Part shown: piece after piece, positions 1-11,200 of the stretch
Layout of the letters: every line of letters begins with the position of its first letter
How positions within the stretch are numbered: position 1 is the first letter of the stretch
Origin: Spirochaetia bacterium
GTDB lineage: Bacteria > Spirochaetota > Leptospiria > Turneriellales > JAOUOS01
Reading direction: 5' to 3'
Assembly: GCA_029880285.1 (NCBI GenBank)
Contig: JAOUOS010000005.1
Coordinates: forward strand, 1-64,000
DNA: 64,000 nucleotides
Program-made: the position numbers and the translations under genes
Notes under the pieces: generated by a model
What the model saw: only the letters and a program-made list of their open reading frames with translations
Told to the model about the DNA's origin: nothing
The model's database searches: none

Positions 1-2520
1 TACGGCGAAACATCATGTACTGTATGCGATTCTACTTGTAGCTCAGTAGCTGGCGTTCTTACCGGATATTGCGGCGACAGCATAACAAACGGGCCGGAAG
101 GCTGTGATGACGGCAATACTATTACAGAGTCATGCCTTTACGGCGAAACATCATGTACTGTATGCGATTCTACTTGTAGCTCAGTAGCTGGCGTTCTTAC
201 CGGATATTGCGGCGACAGCATAACAAACGGGCCGGAAGGCTGTGATGACGGCAATACTATTACAGGCGACGGATGTGATTTATGTGTGGTTGAAACAGCT
301 ACACCTGTATGCGGCAATACTATAACTGAATCAGGTGAAACTTGTGATGACGGCAATACTATTACAGAGTCATGCCTTTACGGCGAAACATCATGTACTG
401 TATGTGATTCTACTTGTAATTCGGTGGCCGGTGCGGTTACCGGTTACTGCGGCGACGGCGCTATAAACGGCGGCGAAACATGCGATGACAGTAACACTGT
501 GACAGAATCCTGTGTTTACGGCGAAACATCATGTACGGTCTGCGATGCTACTTGTAATTCAGTGGCCGGTACTGTTACCGGTTACTGCGGCGACGGCGCT
601 ATAAACGGCGGCGAAACATGCGATGACAGTAACACTGTAACTGAATCTTGTGTTTACGGCGAAACCTCTTGTACCGTTTGTGACGCTACTTGTAATTCAG
701 TGGCCGGTGCGGTTACCGGTTTCTGCGGCGATGGTGCTATAAACGGCGGTGAAACATGCGATGACAGTAACACTGTAACAGAATCTTGCGTTTACGGCGA
801 AACATCATGTACCGTTTGTGACGCTACTTGTAGCTCAGTAGCTGGCGCTCTTACCGGATATTGCGGCGACAGCATAACAAACGGGCCGGAAGGCTGCGAT
901 GACGGCAATACTATTACAGGCGACGGATGTGATTTATGTGTGGTTGAAACAGCTACACCTGTATGTGGCAATAGTATAACTGAATCAGGTGAAACTTGTG
1001 ATGACGGCAATACTATTACAGAGTCATGCCTTTACGGCGAAACCTCTTGTACCGTTTGTGACGCTACTTGCAATTCAGTAGCTGGCGCTCTTACCGGATA
1101 TTGCGGCGATGGTGCTACAAATGGGTCAGAAGAATGTGACGACGCAAACGCATCCGATAATGACGCCTGCTTAAACAATTGTACAGCGGCAACATGCGGC
1201 GACGGATTTATACAAGCGGGTTTTGAAGAGTGCGATGATGCCGATCTTGATAATACTGATATTTGTTTGGATACTTGCCAACTGGCAACATGCGGCGATA
1301 GCTTTGTACAACTTGGCGTAGAGGCATGTGACGACGGCAATGCGCTTAATACCGATGCCTGCTTGAATACTTGCGAAGCGGCGTCATGCGGCGATGGATT
1401 TATAGAGAGCGGTGTGGAAACCTGCGACGATGCTAACACTGTAACAGAATCTTGTGTTTACGGCGAAACCTCTTGTACCGTTTGCGATTCTACTTGTAAT
1501 TCGGTGGCCGGCGCTGTTACCGGTTACTGCGGCGACGGCGCTATAAACGGCGGCGAAACATGCGATGACAGTAACACTGTAACAGAGTCCTGTGTTTACG
1601 GCGAAACCTCTTGTACCGTTTGTGATTCTACTTGTAATTCAGTGGCCGGCGCTGTTACCGGATATTGCGGCGACGGCGCTATAAACGGCGGCGAAACATG
1701 CGATGACAGCAACACTGTAACAGAGTCCTGTGTTTACGGCGAAACCTCTTGTACCGTTTGCGATGCTACTTGTAATTCAGTGGCCGGCGCTGTTACCGGT
1801 TACTGCGGCGACGGCGCTATAAACGGCGGCGAAACATGCGATGACAGTAACACTGTAACAGAGTCCTGTGTTTACGGCGAAACCTCTTGTACCGTTTGTG
1901 ACGCTACTTGCAATTCAGTAGCTGGCGCTCTTACCGGATATTGCGGCGATGGTGCTACAAATGGGCCAGAAGAATGTGACGACGCAAACGCATCCGATAA
2001 TGACGCCTGCTTAAACAATTGTACAGCGGCAACATGCGGCGACGGATTTATACAAGCGGGTGTTGAAGAGTGCGACGATGCCGATCTTGATAATACTGAC
2101 ATTTGTTTGGATACTTGCCAACTGGCAACATGCGGCGATAGCTTTGTACAACTTGGCGTAGAGGCATGTGACGACGGCAATGCGCTTAATACCGATGCCT
2201 GCTTGAATACTTGCGAAGCGGCGTCATGCGGCGATGGATTTATAGAGAGCGGTGTGGAAACCTGCGACGATGCTAACACTGTGACAGAATCCTGTGTTTA
2301 CGGCGAAACATCATGTACGGTCTGCGATGCTACTTGTAATTCAGTGGCCGGTGCTGTTACCGGTTACTGCGGCGACGGCGCTATAAACGGCGGCGAAACA
2401 TGCGATGACAGTAACACTGTAACTGAATCTTGCGCTTATGGTGAAACATCATGTACGGTTTGCGATGCGACATGTAATTCGGTAGCGGGCACTACTACTT
2501 ATTGTGGCGACAGCATAACT
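1..2520 (+). repeat. Nested 138-bp coding repeats with larger 654-bp and 840-bp duplications
   Basis: The 138-bp unit recurs with near-identical DNA, for example CGGCGAC cores at about 70 and 208 and many between 450 and 2460. On top of this, a block of about 410 bp at 1032-1439 reappears at 1872-2279 (offset 840 bp) with only a few substitutions. A block at 138-356 reappears at 792-1010 (offset 654 bp). DNA-level identity rather than just protein similarity points to recent recombination or slippage. Confidence 0.9.
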
Positions 2521-4650
2521 GACGGCGCAAATGGCGAAACCTGTGATGAAAACGCTGTGCAAAGCGGTACATGTGAGGCGAACTGTCAAAATCCAATATG
2601 TGGTGATGGTATTGTGAATGCATTTATAAGTGAAACTTGTGATGACGGCAATACTACCGCAGGAGATAAATGTTCATCAACATGTACAGTTGAACCAGAA
2701 GGATCTGTTGCTACGCCTATAACTTTAGTATATGGTGTAGACTTGCCACATTCAGCTCAAGTAAGCGGGTCATCCCCCAATAGTTATTATAAAATAACAG
2801 GTTTATCAGCAAGTATTGAATATATAGCTTTAAATACAGATGCAACGGGAGATAGCGATCTTTACGTATATTCAGACGCCGCTTTTCTAACTCAATTATG
2901 TTCAGATTTTGGAACCATCATCTCAGATAAAAATTGTTTATTCACTGCACCTGCAACAGGTATTGTATACATAAAAACAGATAGTGATTCTTTAGTTGAT
3001 TTATTTCATACTTTAAATGTAGTTGAGCATCTATGCGGAGATAACATGGTTTATGGAACTGAAGTTTGTGACGACGGCAATACTACTTCAGGAGACGGAT
3101 GTAACGCTACATGTTCGACTATTACAACTACTGAAGCAGATATATATGAAGTTGATGACACTCCGGCTGGTGCAAGCGCAATAACGCCTAACAGCACTCA
3201 ATTTCATACAATACATACTGCGGGCAATGTTGATTATATTAGTCTTAATATTACAGATACGACTAAAACATATCTGTTCAAAACATCAGACGGCGCGGGC
3301 TCATGTGATATGGATACGGTAATTTATCTTTATGACACTGACGGCACAACCCTGTTGACATTTGATGACCAATCAGGTATGGGGAACTGTTCAGCTTTCG
3401 CGTACCAGTTTACAAGTAGCGGTACTTATTTTATTAAAGTAGAAGATTATCTTAGCGGTACAGGTTCATATGTATTAGAAGCTTATGATTATGTACCAGA
3501 AAATCAAGCTCCAATAGCAGATACGTGGGATTCTGATACATCTGGGGTTGTTGGCAATCCTGTATTATTAGATGGCAATTGGTCACTTGATTCAGACTGG
3601 AGCAATTGCGGTAGCAGTGGCACCTTAAACTATTTATGGGAAATAGCTTCGGCTCCCGGCGGTTCTACAGCAACAATAGCTGGCAATACGCTAATGACAA
3701 CCAGCTTTACGCCAGATATGGCCGGAACTTATGAAATTCAATTGACAGTTACTGATGACAGCGGCTACTGTAGTGGCGGCAACAAAAGCGATACGGTAAG
3801 CCTTTTCATTGATGCTATAATATGGCCGCCAACAACTATTGGCACAATTATAGTTGATGGAGGCTATCAGACTGTAACAGTAAACTCAATAGTATATGTT
3901 GAGTTTTCGGTAGCTGCGGGCAATACTTACACAATAAATTGGGATGACGACTATGATGGCAGCGGCACATATTCGGGAGGCGGTGATATATATGCCAGCG
4001 CGTATAATCCGAATGGTTCGGCAATTTTTACCAATATAGACTCTGGTTATCCTAATGGCTTTGATGGTGAAGGTCAAACTTTTACGGCTACACAAGCAGG
4101 TACGGTTTATATTAAACTTAATCCAGCTTTTGCGATTGGTGATGTTGGCATTCAGGTGACAGATGTTACACCGCCCCCTTCTATTTATTCTGATAATTTC
4201 AACGACTTAGATATTACTGACTGGGCAGTCACTGATATAGCGGGCAATGGTGTTGTCTGGAATGTTGTTTCAGATTATTGGGGCGATACACTAAATGGTT
4301 CACCTTTTATATTCATTGACAGCGATGCAGGCGGAACTGTAAATGTCGACTCTACAGTTGAATCACCTGCTATAGATACTACGGCTGCGGCAACTCTTTT
4401 CTTAGAGTTTGATCAATATTTTGAAGCAGCTAGCGGAGCAGAAATCCTTGATGTTGATGTATGGGACGGAACGGCATGGCAAAATGTTTACACTTATACA
4501 GGAGTTAGCCTTGGGTTGTGGGGTTTTTCAGATCAGCAAAGTATCGATATATCTACGCACTCAAACGCCGGTTTAAAAGTCAGGTTCCATTATTACAATG
4601 CAAACTGGGATTTTTATTGGGCTGTTGATAATGTAGTGATACGCGAGTAA
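1..4650 (+). CDS. Giant cysteine-rich repeat secreted protein (DUF4215-type), 5' end outside window
   Basis: The frame is open from base 1, so 1549 residues are visible and the N-terminus is missing; an internal GTG at 286 is not the start. Residues 1-895 are tandem Cys-rich modules of the DUF4215/Myxococcus-type family, each with a CGD...CDDGN-like core. The commonest unit is 46 residues (138 bp), with 13 copies of a YGETSC motif. After them come a PPC-like beta domain (about 900-1010), one more Cys module (1011-1040), a second PPC-like domain (1047-1163), a PKD/REJ-like domain (1167-1270), another beta domain (1274-1390) and a C-terminal MAM/lectin-like domain (1394-1549). Cys pairs imply an oxidising, extracellular location. 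No sorting anchor is visible at the C-terminus. Probably a surface adhesin or structural protein; function is inference. A terminator follows 25 bp after the stop. Confidence 0.9.
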   Translation, partial: YGETSCTVCDSTCSSVAGVLTGYCGDSITNGPEGCDDGNTITESCLYGETSCTVCDSTCSSVAGVLTGYCGDSITNGPEGCDDGNTITGDGCDLCVVETATPVCGNTITESGETCDDGNTITESCLYGETSCTVCDSTCNSVAGAVTGYCGDGAINGGETCDDSNTVTESCVYGETSCTVCDATCNSVAGTVTGYCGDGAINGGETCDDSNTVTESCVYGETSCTVCDATCNSVAGAVTGFCGDGAINGGETCDDSNTVTESCVYGETSCTVCDATCSSVAGALTGYCGDSITNGPEGCDDGNTITGDGCDLCVVETATPVCGNSITESGETCDDGNTITESCLYGETSCTVCDATCNSVAGALTGYCGDGATNGSEECDDANASDNDACLNNCTAATCGDGFIQAGFEECDDADLDNTDICLDTCQLATCGDSFVQLGVEACDDGNALNTDACLNTCEAASCGDGFIESGVETCDDANTVTESCVYGETSCTVCDSTCNSVAGAVTGYCGDGAINGGETCDDSNTVTESCVYGETSCTVCDSTCNSVAGAVTGYCGDGAINGGETCDDSNTVTESCVYGETSCTVCDATCNSVAGAVTGYCGDGAINGGETCDDSNTVTESCVYGETSCTVCDATCNSVAGALTGYCGDGATNGPEECDDANASDNDACLNNCTAATCGDGFIQAGVEECDDADLDNTDICLDTCQLATCGDSFVQLGVEACDDGNALNTDACLNTCEAASCGDGFIESGVETCDDANTVTESCVYGETSCTVCDATCNSVAGAVTGYCGDGAINGGETCDDSNTVTESCAYGETSCTVCDATCNSVAGTTTYCGDSITDGANGETCDENAVQSGTCEANCQNPICGDGIVNAFISETCDDGNTTAGDKCSSTCTVEPEGSVATPITLVYGVDLPHSAQVSGSSPNSYYKITGLSASIEYIALNTDATGDSDLYVYSDAAFLTQLCSDFGTIISDKNCLFTAPATGIVYIKTDSDSLVDLFHTLNVVEHLCGDNMVYGTEVCDDGNTTSGDGCNATCSTITTTEADIYEVDDTPAGASAITPNSTQFHTIHTAGNVDYISLNITDTTKTYLFKTSDGAGSCDMDTVIYLYDTDGTTLLTFDDQSGMGNCSAFAYQFTSSGTYFIKVEDYLSGTGSYVLEAYDYVPENQAPIADTWDSDTSGVVGNPVLLDGNWSLDSDWSNCGSSGTLNYLWEIASAPGGSTATIAGNTLMTTSFTPDMAGTYEIQLTVTDDSGYCSGGNKSDTVSLFIDAIIWPPTTIGTIIVDGGYQTVTVNSIVYVEFSVAAGNTYTINWDDDYDGSGTYSGGGDIYASAYNPNGSAIFTNIDSGYPNGFDGEGQTFTATQAGTVYIKLNPAFAIGDVGIQVTDVTPPPSIYSDNFNDLDITDWAVTDIAGNGVVWNVVSDYWGDTLNGSPFIFIDSDAGGTVNVDSTVESPAIDTTAAATLFLEFDQYFEAASGAEILDVDVWDGTAWQNVYTYTGVSLGLWGFSDQQSIDISTHSNAGLKVRFHYYNANWDFYWAVDNVVIRE

Positions 4651-4674
4651 AAAATAAATATTAGTGCTCAATAT

Positions 4675-4703
4675 AAAAAAGGAGGCTTTAAGTCTCCTTT
4701 TTT
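4675..4703 (+). terminator. Intrinsic terminator after the repeat protein gene
   Basis: A perfect 10-bp stem (AAAAAAGGAG at 4675-4684 with CTCCTTTTTT at 4694-4703), extendable by a C-G and a G-T pair to a 5-nt loop, ends in a T-run. It lies 25 bp after the stop codon at 4650. One of only two intrinsic terminators I could find in the window. Confidence 0.85.
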
Positions 4704-4911
4704 ATTTGATCATTCATATATTAAAAAGAAGATTAGATATGAGAATTAATAAAGTCTATATAAAAATATCACTTTGAGTAAAACCCTACCGCCCAGTACG
4801 AAAATCTATAACTGAAAATATATTCATTTCTTAAAAATAAAATTTTGATTTTCTATTTTTTCTTGCGTATTTGAAGTTAAAAAATAAATATAGATTAAAT
4901 TAATAGAATTT

Positions 4912-7900
4912 ATGATAAATCTTTTGTTAAAATATTGGCTTATACTAACTTTATTTACCGGTCTTTCTCAATTTACTTATGCCGCAAACAGCGGCCTTAA
5001 AATTCTTGAAATAAACGATAAAATAGAAAAATATGACATTTCGCCTTACTTATCATTTTATGAAGATAAAACGAATCAAATTGCTATTCATGAATTTGTT
5101 AATAATTTTGAAAAATATAATTTTATTCAAAATAAAAAATCAAATCCAAATTTTGGCATAACAGAATCCTCAATATGGGGATATTTTTTGTTGAAAAAAA
5201 CTTCTGCAGCGAATAAACATTATATTTTATTAATTGATTATCCCGTACTAGCAAACGTAAATTTATATTTAGTTTGTGATAACAAAATTATCGAAAAAAA
5301 AAATGGGAACTTAAGATCGGCCAATGAAAAAGACATATTGTCGCGTAACATAGTTTTTAATTTAGATACATCTTGCGAAAATACAATACGTATTTTTTTT
5401 AAGATATCAACTTATTCAGCTGCGATTTTACCTGTATACATTTTTTCAAAAGACCATTATTCTAAAATAGCCAGAAAAGAAAATTTATATTATGGCACCT
5501 ATTTTGGCATATTGTTAATTATGATTTTTTATAATTTATTTATATTCTTTTCATTAAGAGAAAAAGTTTATTTATATTACGTTTTATTTGTTGTATTTCT
5601 TTTTATTTTTCAGTTGTTTACGACAGGTTATCAAAACGAAATATTTGACAATCCGAACCCAAACTGGATATTTTCAATAGCTTTGCCCGCGAATAATCTG
5701 GTGTTATTGTTTGCAATACTTTTTGCCAGAACTTTATTTTCAGTTTCTAAGGTATCAAAAATACTCTTAAATTTATCTAATCTTTATATTTTTATAGGTG
5801 TTTTTAATATAATGTTAATTATAATTTCGCCCCGGTTGTCGAATTTAATTACTTATTATATGGTTTTTTTATCATTTTTTCTTGGCTTTTCATTTGGTAT
5901 TTCAGGGTATAAAAGAATCAATATTAAAATTACCGCTTATTATTTTATAGCCGGATGGCTTAGTTTACTGATATGCGCCAGCGGTTATATTTTAAAGAAT
6001 ATGGGTATATTGCCATCAAATATGATTACTAAAAATATGCTTTTTTTAGGCTCAATTTTAGAGGTATCGCTTTTTTCTCTCGCTCTCGCGAACAGAATAA
6101 ATGAGTTAAAAGATGAAAAACTGAAAGCGCAAAAAGAAGCTATTCAAAATAGAGAGCTTGCCATTACAAACTTAAAAAAAGCTGATAGAATTAAAGACGA
6201 ATTTCTCGCCAATACTTCTCATGAATTTAGAACACCTTTGCATGGTATTATGGGCTTGTGCGAAATTATTTTAACTTCAAAAAGTAAGAAATTAGGTGTA
6301 AAAGATAAAAAAAATATTGAACTAATACATCAAAGTACAAAGAGACTGTATCATCTGGTAAACGATCTTCTTGACCACTCCCAAATAAAAGAAAAAGAAA
6401 TTAAACTAAATTTAAAACCCGTAAATTTATATTCTCTGGTAAATCTTATCATAAGTCTTCTTTCGCCCATAGCAAATCAAAATAATATTAAAATGAAAAA
6501 TAATGTTTCACAAAACTTCCCTACAGTAAATGCTGATATTGACAGGCTTGAGCAAATATTATTAAATCTTACGGGAAATTCAATAAAGCATACTCAAAAA
6601 GGCTCTATTAGTATTTCAGCTATTAATGAAAACAATTTAGCAAGAATACTTGTGACCGACACAGGCAGCGGAATACCAGAAGAGAAAAAAGCAAATCTTT
6701 TTAAAGTTTATGAGAATATAGGGCCCAAAAAGTCAGAAAAAAAAGATGATTTCATGAAGGGAAGCGGGCTTGGGCTTTTTATTGTTAAAAACCTTGTTGA
6801 ACTTCACGGCGGCAAAATATGGCTAAACGATGAACACAAGAAAGGCACGGAATTTATTTTTACGCTGCCGCTGGCAAAAGTCGAGACCTCTTCTGTAATT
6901 GTCAAAGAAAAAAGTTTTGAAATGGCAGGAAACGATTTATTAACTTCCAATGAAGAGTTTAGTTTTAAGTCAAAAAATGCAGTTTTATCCGCAACAAAAA
7001 ATGAAAACTCAAATAAAAACATTTTGCTTGTAGACGACAATCTTGTTAATATCGAGCTTGCAATGTCTTGTCTTCAGCAGCATGGATATGAAGTATTTCA
7101 GGCCGAAAATGGTAAAAGCGCTCTATCTGCTATAAAAGGGAAAAAGAGTTTTGATATATTAATCATTGATTTGATGATGCCCGATATGAACGGCTTTGAA
7201 GTTTGTAAAGAAGTGCGAAAAAAACATCCGGCTCATGAACTGCCAATATTGATTCTTACCGCAAGAAAAACTCAGGTTGATTTTTCTCAAAGTATAAACG
7301 CGGGAGCTAACGATTTTCTTACCAAACCTTATGAATCGTCAGAATTAATATTGCGCGTTAATAATCTTCTGATACAGTCTGAAAATGAGAAAGAAAAAAT
7401 TTCGATGTTTCAAAGAGAGAGAGAAAAAATTTTCAGCGATCTTCATAATCATATGGGAGGCAATCTATTAGATATTAAAATAATGCTTTCATCGCTTTTT
7501 AATAAAAATACAAAAAATAACAAAAAAATAAAAGAGATAATAGAAAAGTCAAATACGGTGTTAAATGTCTTAAAAGAACGTATACAGTTTCATGAAATTG
7601 TTCATCAGTTAGATAAAGATTTTTTTGGCAGCTTAAAAATTATCCTATTAAAAAGGTATTTGAGCATGCAAAGAATCTTAGATTTTCATTTTGATACTAA
7701 ATTAAATAAAAATATGAATTTATACTTTAAAAAAGAAATTCTTTATAATTTATTCTCAATGTTTTTAGAAATCTGTAACAATGATATAAAATATGGATAT
7801 GATGACAGCAACTGGATTTTTCGACGCGAAAAAAACATTATTATTTTTGCTTTTTTCTCTGGAACTAATTTTGAAATATTTAACAATAAAAAAGGCAGGG

Positions 7901-8034
7901 GTTCATCAGAGATTATCGCCACAGTGTCTAAATTAAACGGTAAAATAAAACAAAATTTAGAAAATAATAAATTTGAATTGCAGATAAAACTACCCGTTTC
8001 TAAATATGGGAAAAAATCTCAGAACGACGATTAA
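4912..8034 (+). CDS. 7TMR-DISM hybrid sensor histidine kinase with receiver and a second kinase-like module
   Basis: A 1040-residue membrane sensor kinase. Order: signal peptide (1-24, cleavage near TYA/AN), extracytoplasmic 7TMR-DISMED2-like domain (about 28-180), seven-helix 7TMR-DISM membrane region (about 190-400), short coiled coil, HisKA with H437 in SHEFRTPLHG, HATPase with N-box (LLNLTGNSIKH), DTGSGIP and GSGLGLFIV, then a receiver (about 704-820) with phospho-acceptor D753 and a KPYE lysine loop. After the receiver comes DLHNHMGG (H845), resembling the H-box of NarL-type HisKA_3 kinases, and a C-terminal CA-like fold with a poor N-box (CNNDIKYG) and a GRG remnant. The ligand is unknown. 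No response regulator gene is adjacent; it lies alone between a terminator and nrdJ. Confidence 0.92.
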   Translation: MINLLLKYWLILTLFTGLSQFTYAANSGLKILEINDKIEKYDISPYLSFYEDKTNQIAIHEFVNNFEKYNFIQNKKSNPNFGITESSIWGYFLLKKTSAANKHYILLIDYPVLANVNLYLVCDNKIIEKKNGNLRSANEKDILSRNIVFNLDTSCENTIRIFFKISTYSAAILPVYIFSKDHYSKIARKENLYYGTYFGILLIMIFYNLFIFFSLREKVYLYYVLFVVFLFIFQLFTTGYQNEIFDNPNPNWIFSIALPANNLVLLFAILFARTLFSVSKVSKILLNLSNLYIFIGVFNIMLIIISPRLSNLITYYMVFLSFFLGFSFGISGYKRINIKITAYYFIAGWLSLLICASGYILKNMGILPSNMITKNMLFLGSILEVSLFSLALANRINELKDEKLKAQKEAIQNRELAITNLKKADRIKDEFLANTSHEFRTPLHGIMGLCEIILTSKSKKLGVKDKKNIELIHQSTKRLYHLVNDLLDHSQIKEKEIKLNLKPVNLYSLVNLIISLLSPIANQNNIKMKNNVSQNFPTVNADIDRLEQILLNLTGNSIKHTQKGSISISAINENNLARILVTDTGSGIPEEKKANLFKVYENIGPKKSEKKDDFMKGSGLGLFIVKNLVELHGGKIWLNDEHKKGTEFIFTLPLAKVETSSVIVKEKSFEMAGNDLLTSNEEFSFKSKNAVLSATKNENSNKNILLVDDNLVNIELAMSCLQQHGYEVFQAENGKSALSAIKGKKSFDILIIDLMMPDMNGFEVCKEVRKKHPAHELPILILTARKTQVDFSQSINAGANDFLTKPYESSELILRVNNLLIQSENEKEKISMFQREREKIFSDLHNHMGGNLLDIKIMLSSLFNKNTKNNKKIKEIIEKSNTVLNVLKERIQFHEIVHQLDKDFFGSLKIILLKRYLSMQRILDFHFDTKLNKNMNLYFKKEILYNLFSMFLEICNNDIKYGYDDSNWIFRREKNIIIFAFFSGTNFEIFNNKKGRGSSEIIATVSKLNGKIKQNLENNKFELQIKLPVSKYGKKSQNDD

Positions 8035-8227
8035 ATTTTAAAAAAATTAAAAAAAATCTAAAATGTGACATAATTTTTCTTGTCATATTGATATATAAAA
8101 TTATAATATCCGACTCGTTAAATTTATTTTTTTACAATTTATAAGTATTAAAAATACTTTTTTGCTGCAAAACGGCGGGTGCTAACCTTTCTTTGGTTAT
8201 TAAAAATAAAAATTAATTGTGCTTTGT

Positions 8228-8260
8228 GCTTAAAAAGGCGGTATTATAGTTTTTTTAAGC
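8228..8260 (+). promoter_or_regulatory. Inverted repeat in the nrdJ leader
   Basis: GCTTAAAAA at 8228-8236 pairs perfectly with TTTTTAAGC at 8252-8260 across a 15-nt spacer, 20 nt before the nrdJ start. It could be a leader hairpin or an operator. I see no cobalamin riboswitch B12-box and no clear NrdR box nearby. The ribosome binding site GGGAGAG (8271-8277) lies outside the repeat. Confidence 0.3.
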
Positions 8261-8279
8261 AATTAAAAAAGGGAGAGAT

Positions 8280-11200
8280 ATGAAAATTAAAAGACATTTT
8301 ACAAAAAGCGATCAAGATATTTTTGAAGATATCCTTTTTGAAAAGAGAAAATCTCAAATTAAAAATATAGATAATTCTTTAATTTTTGAGGTTAGTGACG
8401 TAGAAGTACCGTCTTCATGGTCACAGGTGGCAACCGATATTTTAGCTCAAAAATATTTTCGAAAAGCGGGTATTCCAAAGTTTAGGCGTAAAGTAGCTGA
8501 AAAAAATATGCCTGAATGGCTTCAAAAAAGCGAACCCGATACTGAAGCTTTAAATAAACTCCCTGAAGAAGAAAGATACACAAGAGAAACAAGCGTTAAA
8601 CAAATAGTTCACCGCCTTGCCGGCACATGGACATACTGGGGATATAAACAGGATTATTTTGACACAGAAGAAGACGCGAAAGCTTTTTATGATGAACTTA
8701 GGTATATGTTAACCCATCAAATGGCGGCGCCTAACTCTCCCCAGTGGTTTAATACAGGTCTTAACTGGGCCTACGGTATTGACGGGCCTTCTCAAGGGCA
8801 TTATTATGTTGATCCTAAAACCAAAAAACTGGTAAAATCAACATCTGCTTATGAACATCCGCAGCCTCATGCATGCTTTATTCAATCTATTGATGACGAT
8901 CTGGTTAATAAAAACGGTATTATGGATTTATGGGTTCGTGAAGCCAGACTTTTCAAATACGGTTCTGGCACAGGTACGAATTTTTCTTCATTGAGAGGCA
9001 AAGACGAAGGTTTATCGGGCGGGGGTAAAAGTTCGGGCCTAATGAGTTTTCTTAAAATAGGAGATTCAGCGGCAGGGGCCATTAAATCGGGCGGCACAAC
9101 GCGAAGAGCGGCAAAAATGGTAACTCTCGATATAGACCATCCCGATATAGAAGATTTTATAAACTGGAAGGTGGTAGAAGAAGAAAAAGTCGCCAGCCTT
9201 GTAGCCGGTTCAAAACAAATAAAAAAAATTATGACCGAACTTATGCAGGCAGTATCGGGATGTAATGAAAAACCGGAACTTTTAGACGTTAAAAAAAATA
9301 TAAAATTAAAAGATATTTTAATTAAAGCGCGTGAGAGAGATATACCTAATTCATTCATACAAAGACTTTTAGAATTAGCAAAACAGGGTTTTACAGATAT
9401 CGCTTTTGATGATTATGACGTTAACTGGAACAGCGAAGCTTACCAAAGCGTAAGCGGTCAAAATTCAAATAATTCTGTTAGATTAAGCAACGCGTTCTTA
9501 AAAGCGGTAGAAGAAGACAGAACATGGGATCTTATTCGCCGAAAAGACGGCAAGGTAAGCAAAACATTAAGGGCAAGGGATCTCTTTAACCAAATATCTT
9601 ACGCGGCATGGGCCTGTGCCGATCCTGGGCTTCAGTTTGATACTACAATAAACGAATGGCATACATGCCCCGCTGAAGGTAAAATTAACGCTTCAAACCC
9701 ATGCAGCGAATATATGTTTTTAGATGATACCGCTTGTAATTTAGCGTCATTAAACTTTTTAAAGTTTTATGATAAAAAAACAAACGCTGTTGATATGAAA
9801 TCATACATTCACGCTATTCGCTTGTGGACAATTGTGCTTGAAATTTCAGTTATGATGGCGCAGTATCCTTCTGAAAAAATCGCAGAATTGTCATACAAAT
9901 ACAGAACGCTTGGTCTTGGTTTCGCGAATTTGGGTTCTCTTCTTATGGTTATGGGCATACCATATCACTCTGCGGCGGCAAACGCGATCACAGGCAGCCT
10001 TTCAGCTGTTATGACTGCCGTAAGTTATAAAACAAGCGCCGAGATGGCTAAAGAATTAAAGCCTTTTGAGGGATACAAAATAAATCAAAAAGATATGTTA
10101 AGAGTAATGCGAAATCATAGAAGAGCGGCTTATAACGCTCCTGCAAAAGATTATGAAGGTTTAAGTATTACTCCTTCGGGAATAAATTCAAAATACGCTC
10201 CCGAATATATGGTAGAACAGGCTAAAAAATCATGGGATGAAGCGGTAGAATTAGGTGAAAAATACGGATATAGAAACGCGCAGGTTACAGCAATTGCTCC
10301 CACAGGAACAATTGGCCTTTTAATGGACTGTGACACTACCGGCATTGAACCAGATTACGCTTTGGTAAAGTTTAAGTCTTTAGCAGGCGGCGGATATTTT
10401 AAGATCGTAAATAAATCGGTATCTTTAGCTTTAACTAATTTAGGCTACGCTAAAGAAGAAATAAATAAAATTCAAGAATACATGGTGGGCACTGGAACTT
10501 TTGAAAACGCTCCAGAAATTAATACTATCACATTAAAAGAAAAAGGTTTTACAGACAACATCATTGAAAATATGGAAAAATCTTTATCAACCGCTTTTGA
10601 TTTAAGCTATGTAGCAAACCGAAGCGTTATAGGTGATGAGTTTTTAGTTGAAACTTTAAAAGTTCCTGAAGAAAAACTTAATGATATAAACTTTAATTTA
10701 TTTAAATACTTAGGTTTTACTACTGAACAAATAAATAAAGCGGGTGAATATATATGCGGTACTATGATGATAGAAGGCGCCCCTTATTTAAAAGATGAAC
10801 ATCTTGCGGTTTTTGACTGCGCTCAAAAATGCGGTAAAAAGGGTGAAAGATATATACCTTATCAGGCGCATATACAAATTATGGCAGCTTCACAGCCATT
10901 TATTTCTGGCGCTATTTCAAAAACTATCAATATGCCTCATAATTCATCAGTTGAAGAGGTCAAAACCGCCTACCTATCATCATGGAAGTTAATGCTTAAA
11001 GCTAACGCTTTATATCGGGATGGTTCTAAACTTTCTCAGCCGTTATCGGCCCTGGGTGAAACTCTTTTCTCTACTATTGAAGAAGAAGAATTTTTATCTT
11101 CTTCGGCGATAGCAAAAGCAGAAAAAATTGCCGAAAAAGCCATACTACATATTGCCCAAAGAAGAAAACTTCCTCAAAGAAGAAAAGGTTATACCCAAAA

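Noticed and set aside
138-2279. Four minus-strand open frames (138-356, 792-1010, 1032-1439, 1872-2279)
   Set aside because: They are antisense shadows of the Cys-repeat units, repeat with the same period, lack ribosome sites, and encode low-quality Ser/Pro/Val/His peptides.
1-2520. CRISPR array
   Set aside because: The repeats are 138-bp in-frame coding units with no unique spacers.
8035-8279. Cobalamin riboswitch before the B12-dependent nrdJ
   Set aside because: No recognisable B12-box or the extended fold; only a simple 9-bp inverted repeat.
10795-10992. 65-codon plus-strand frame inside nrdJ
   Set aside because: Out-of-frame shadow of a strongly conserved gene.
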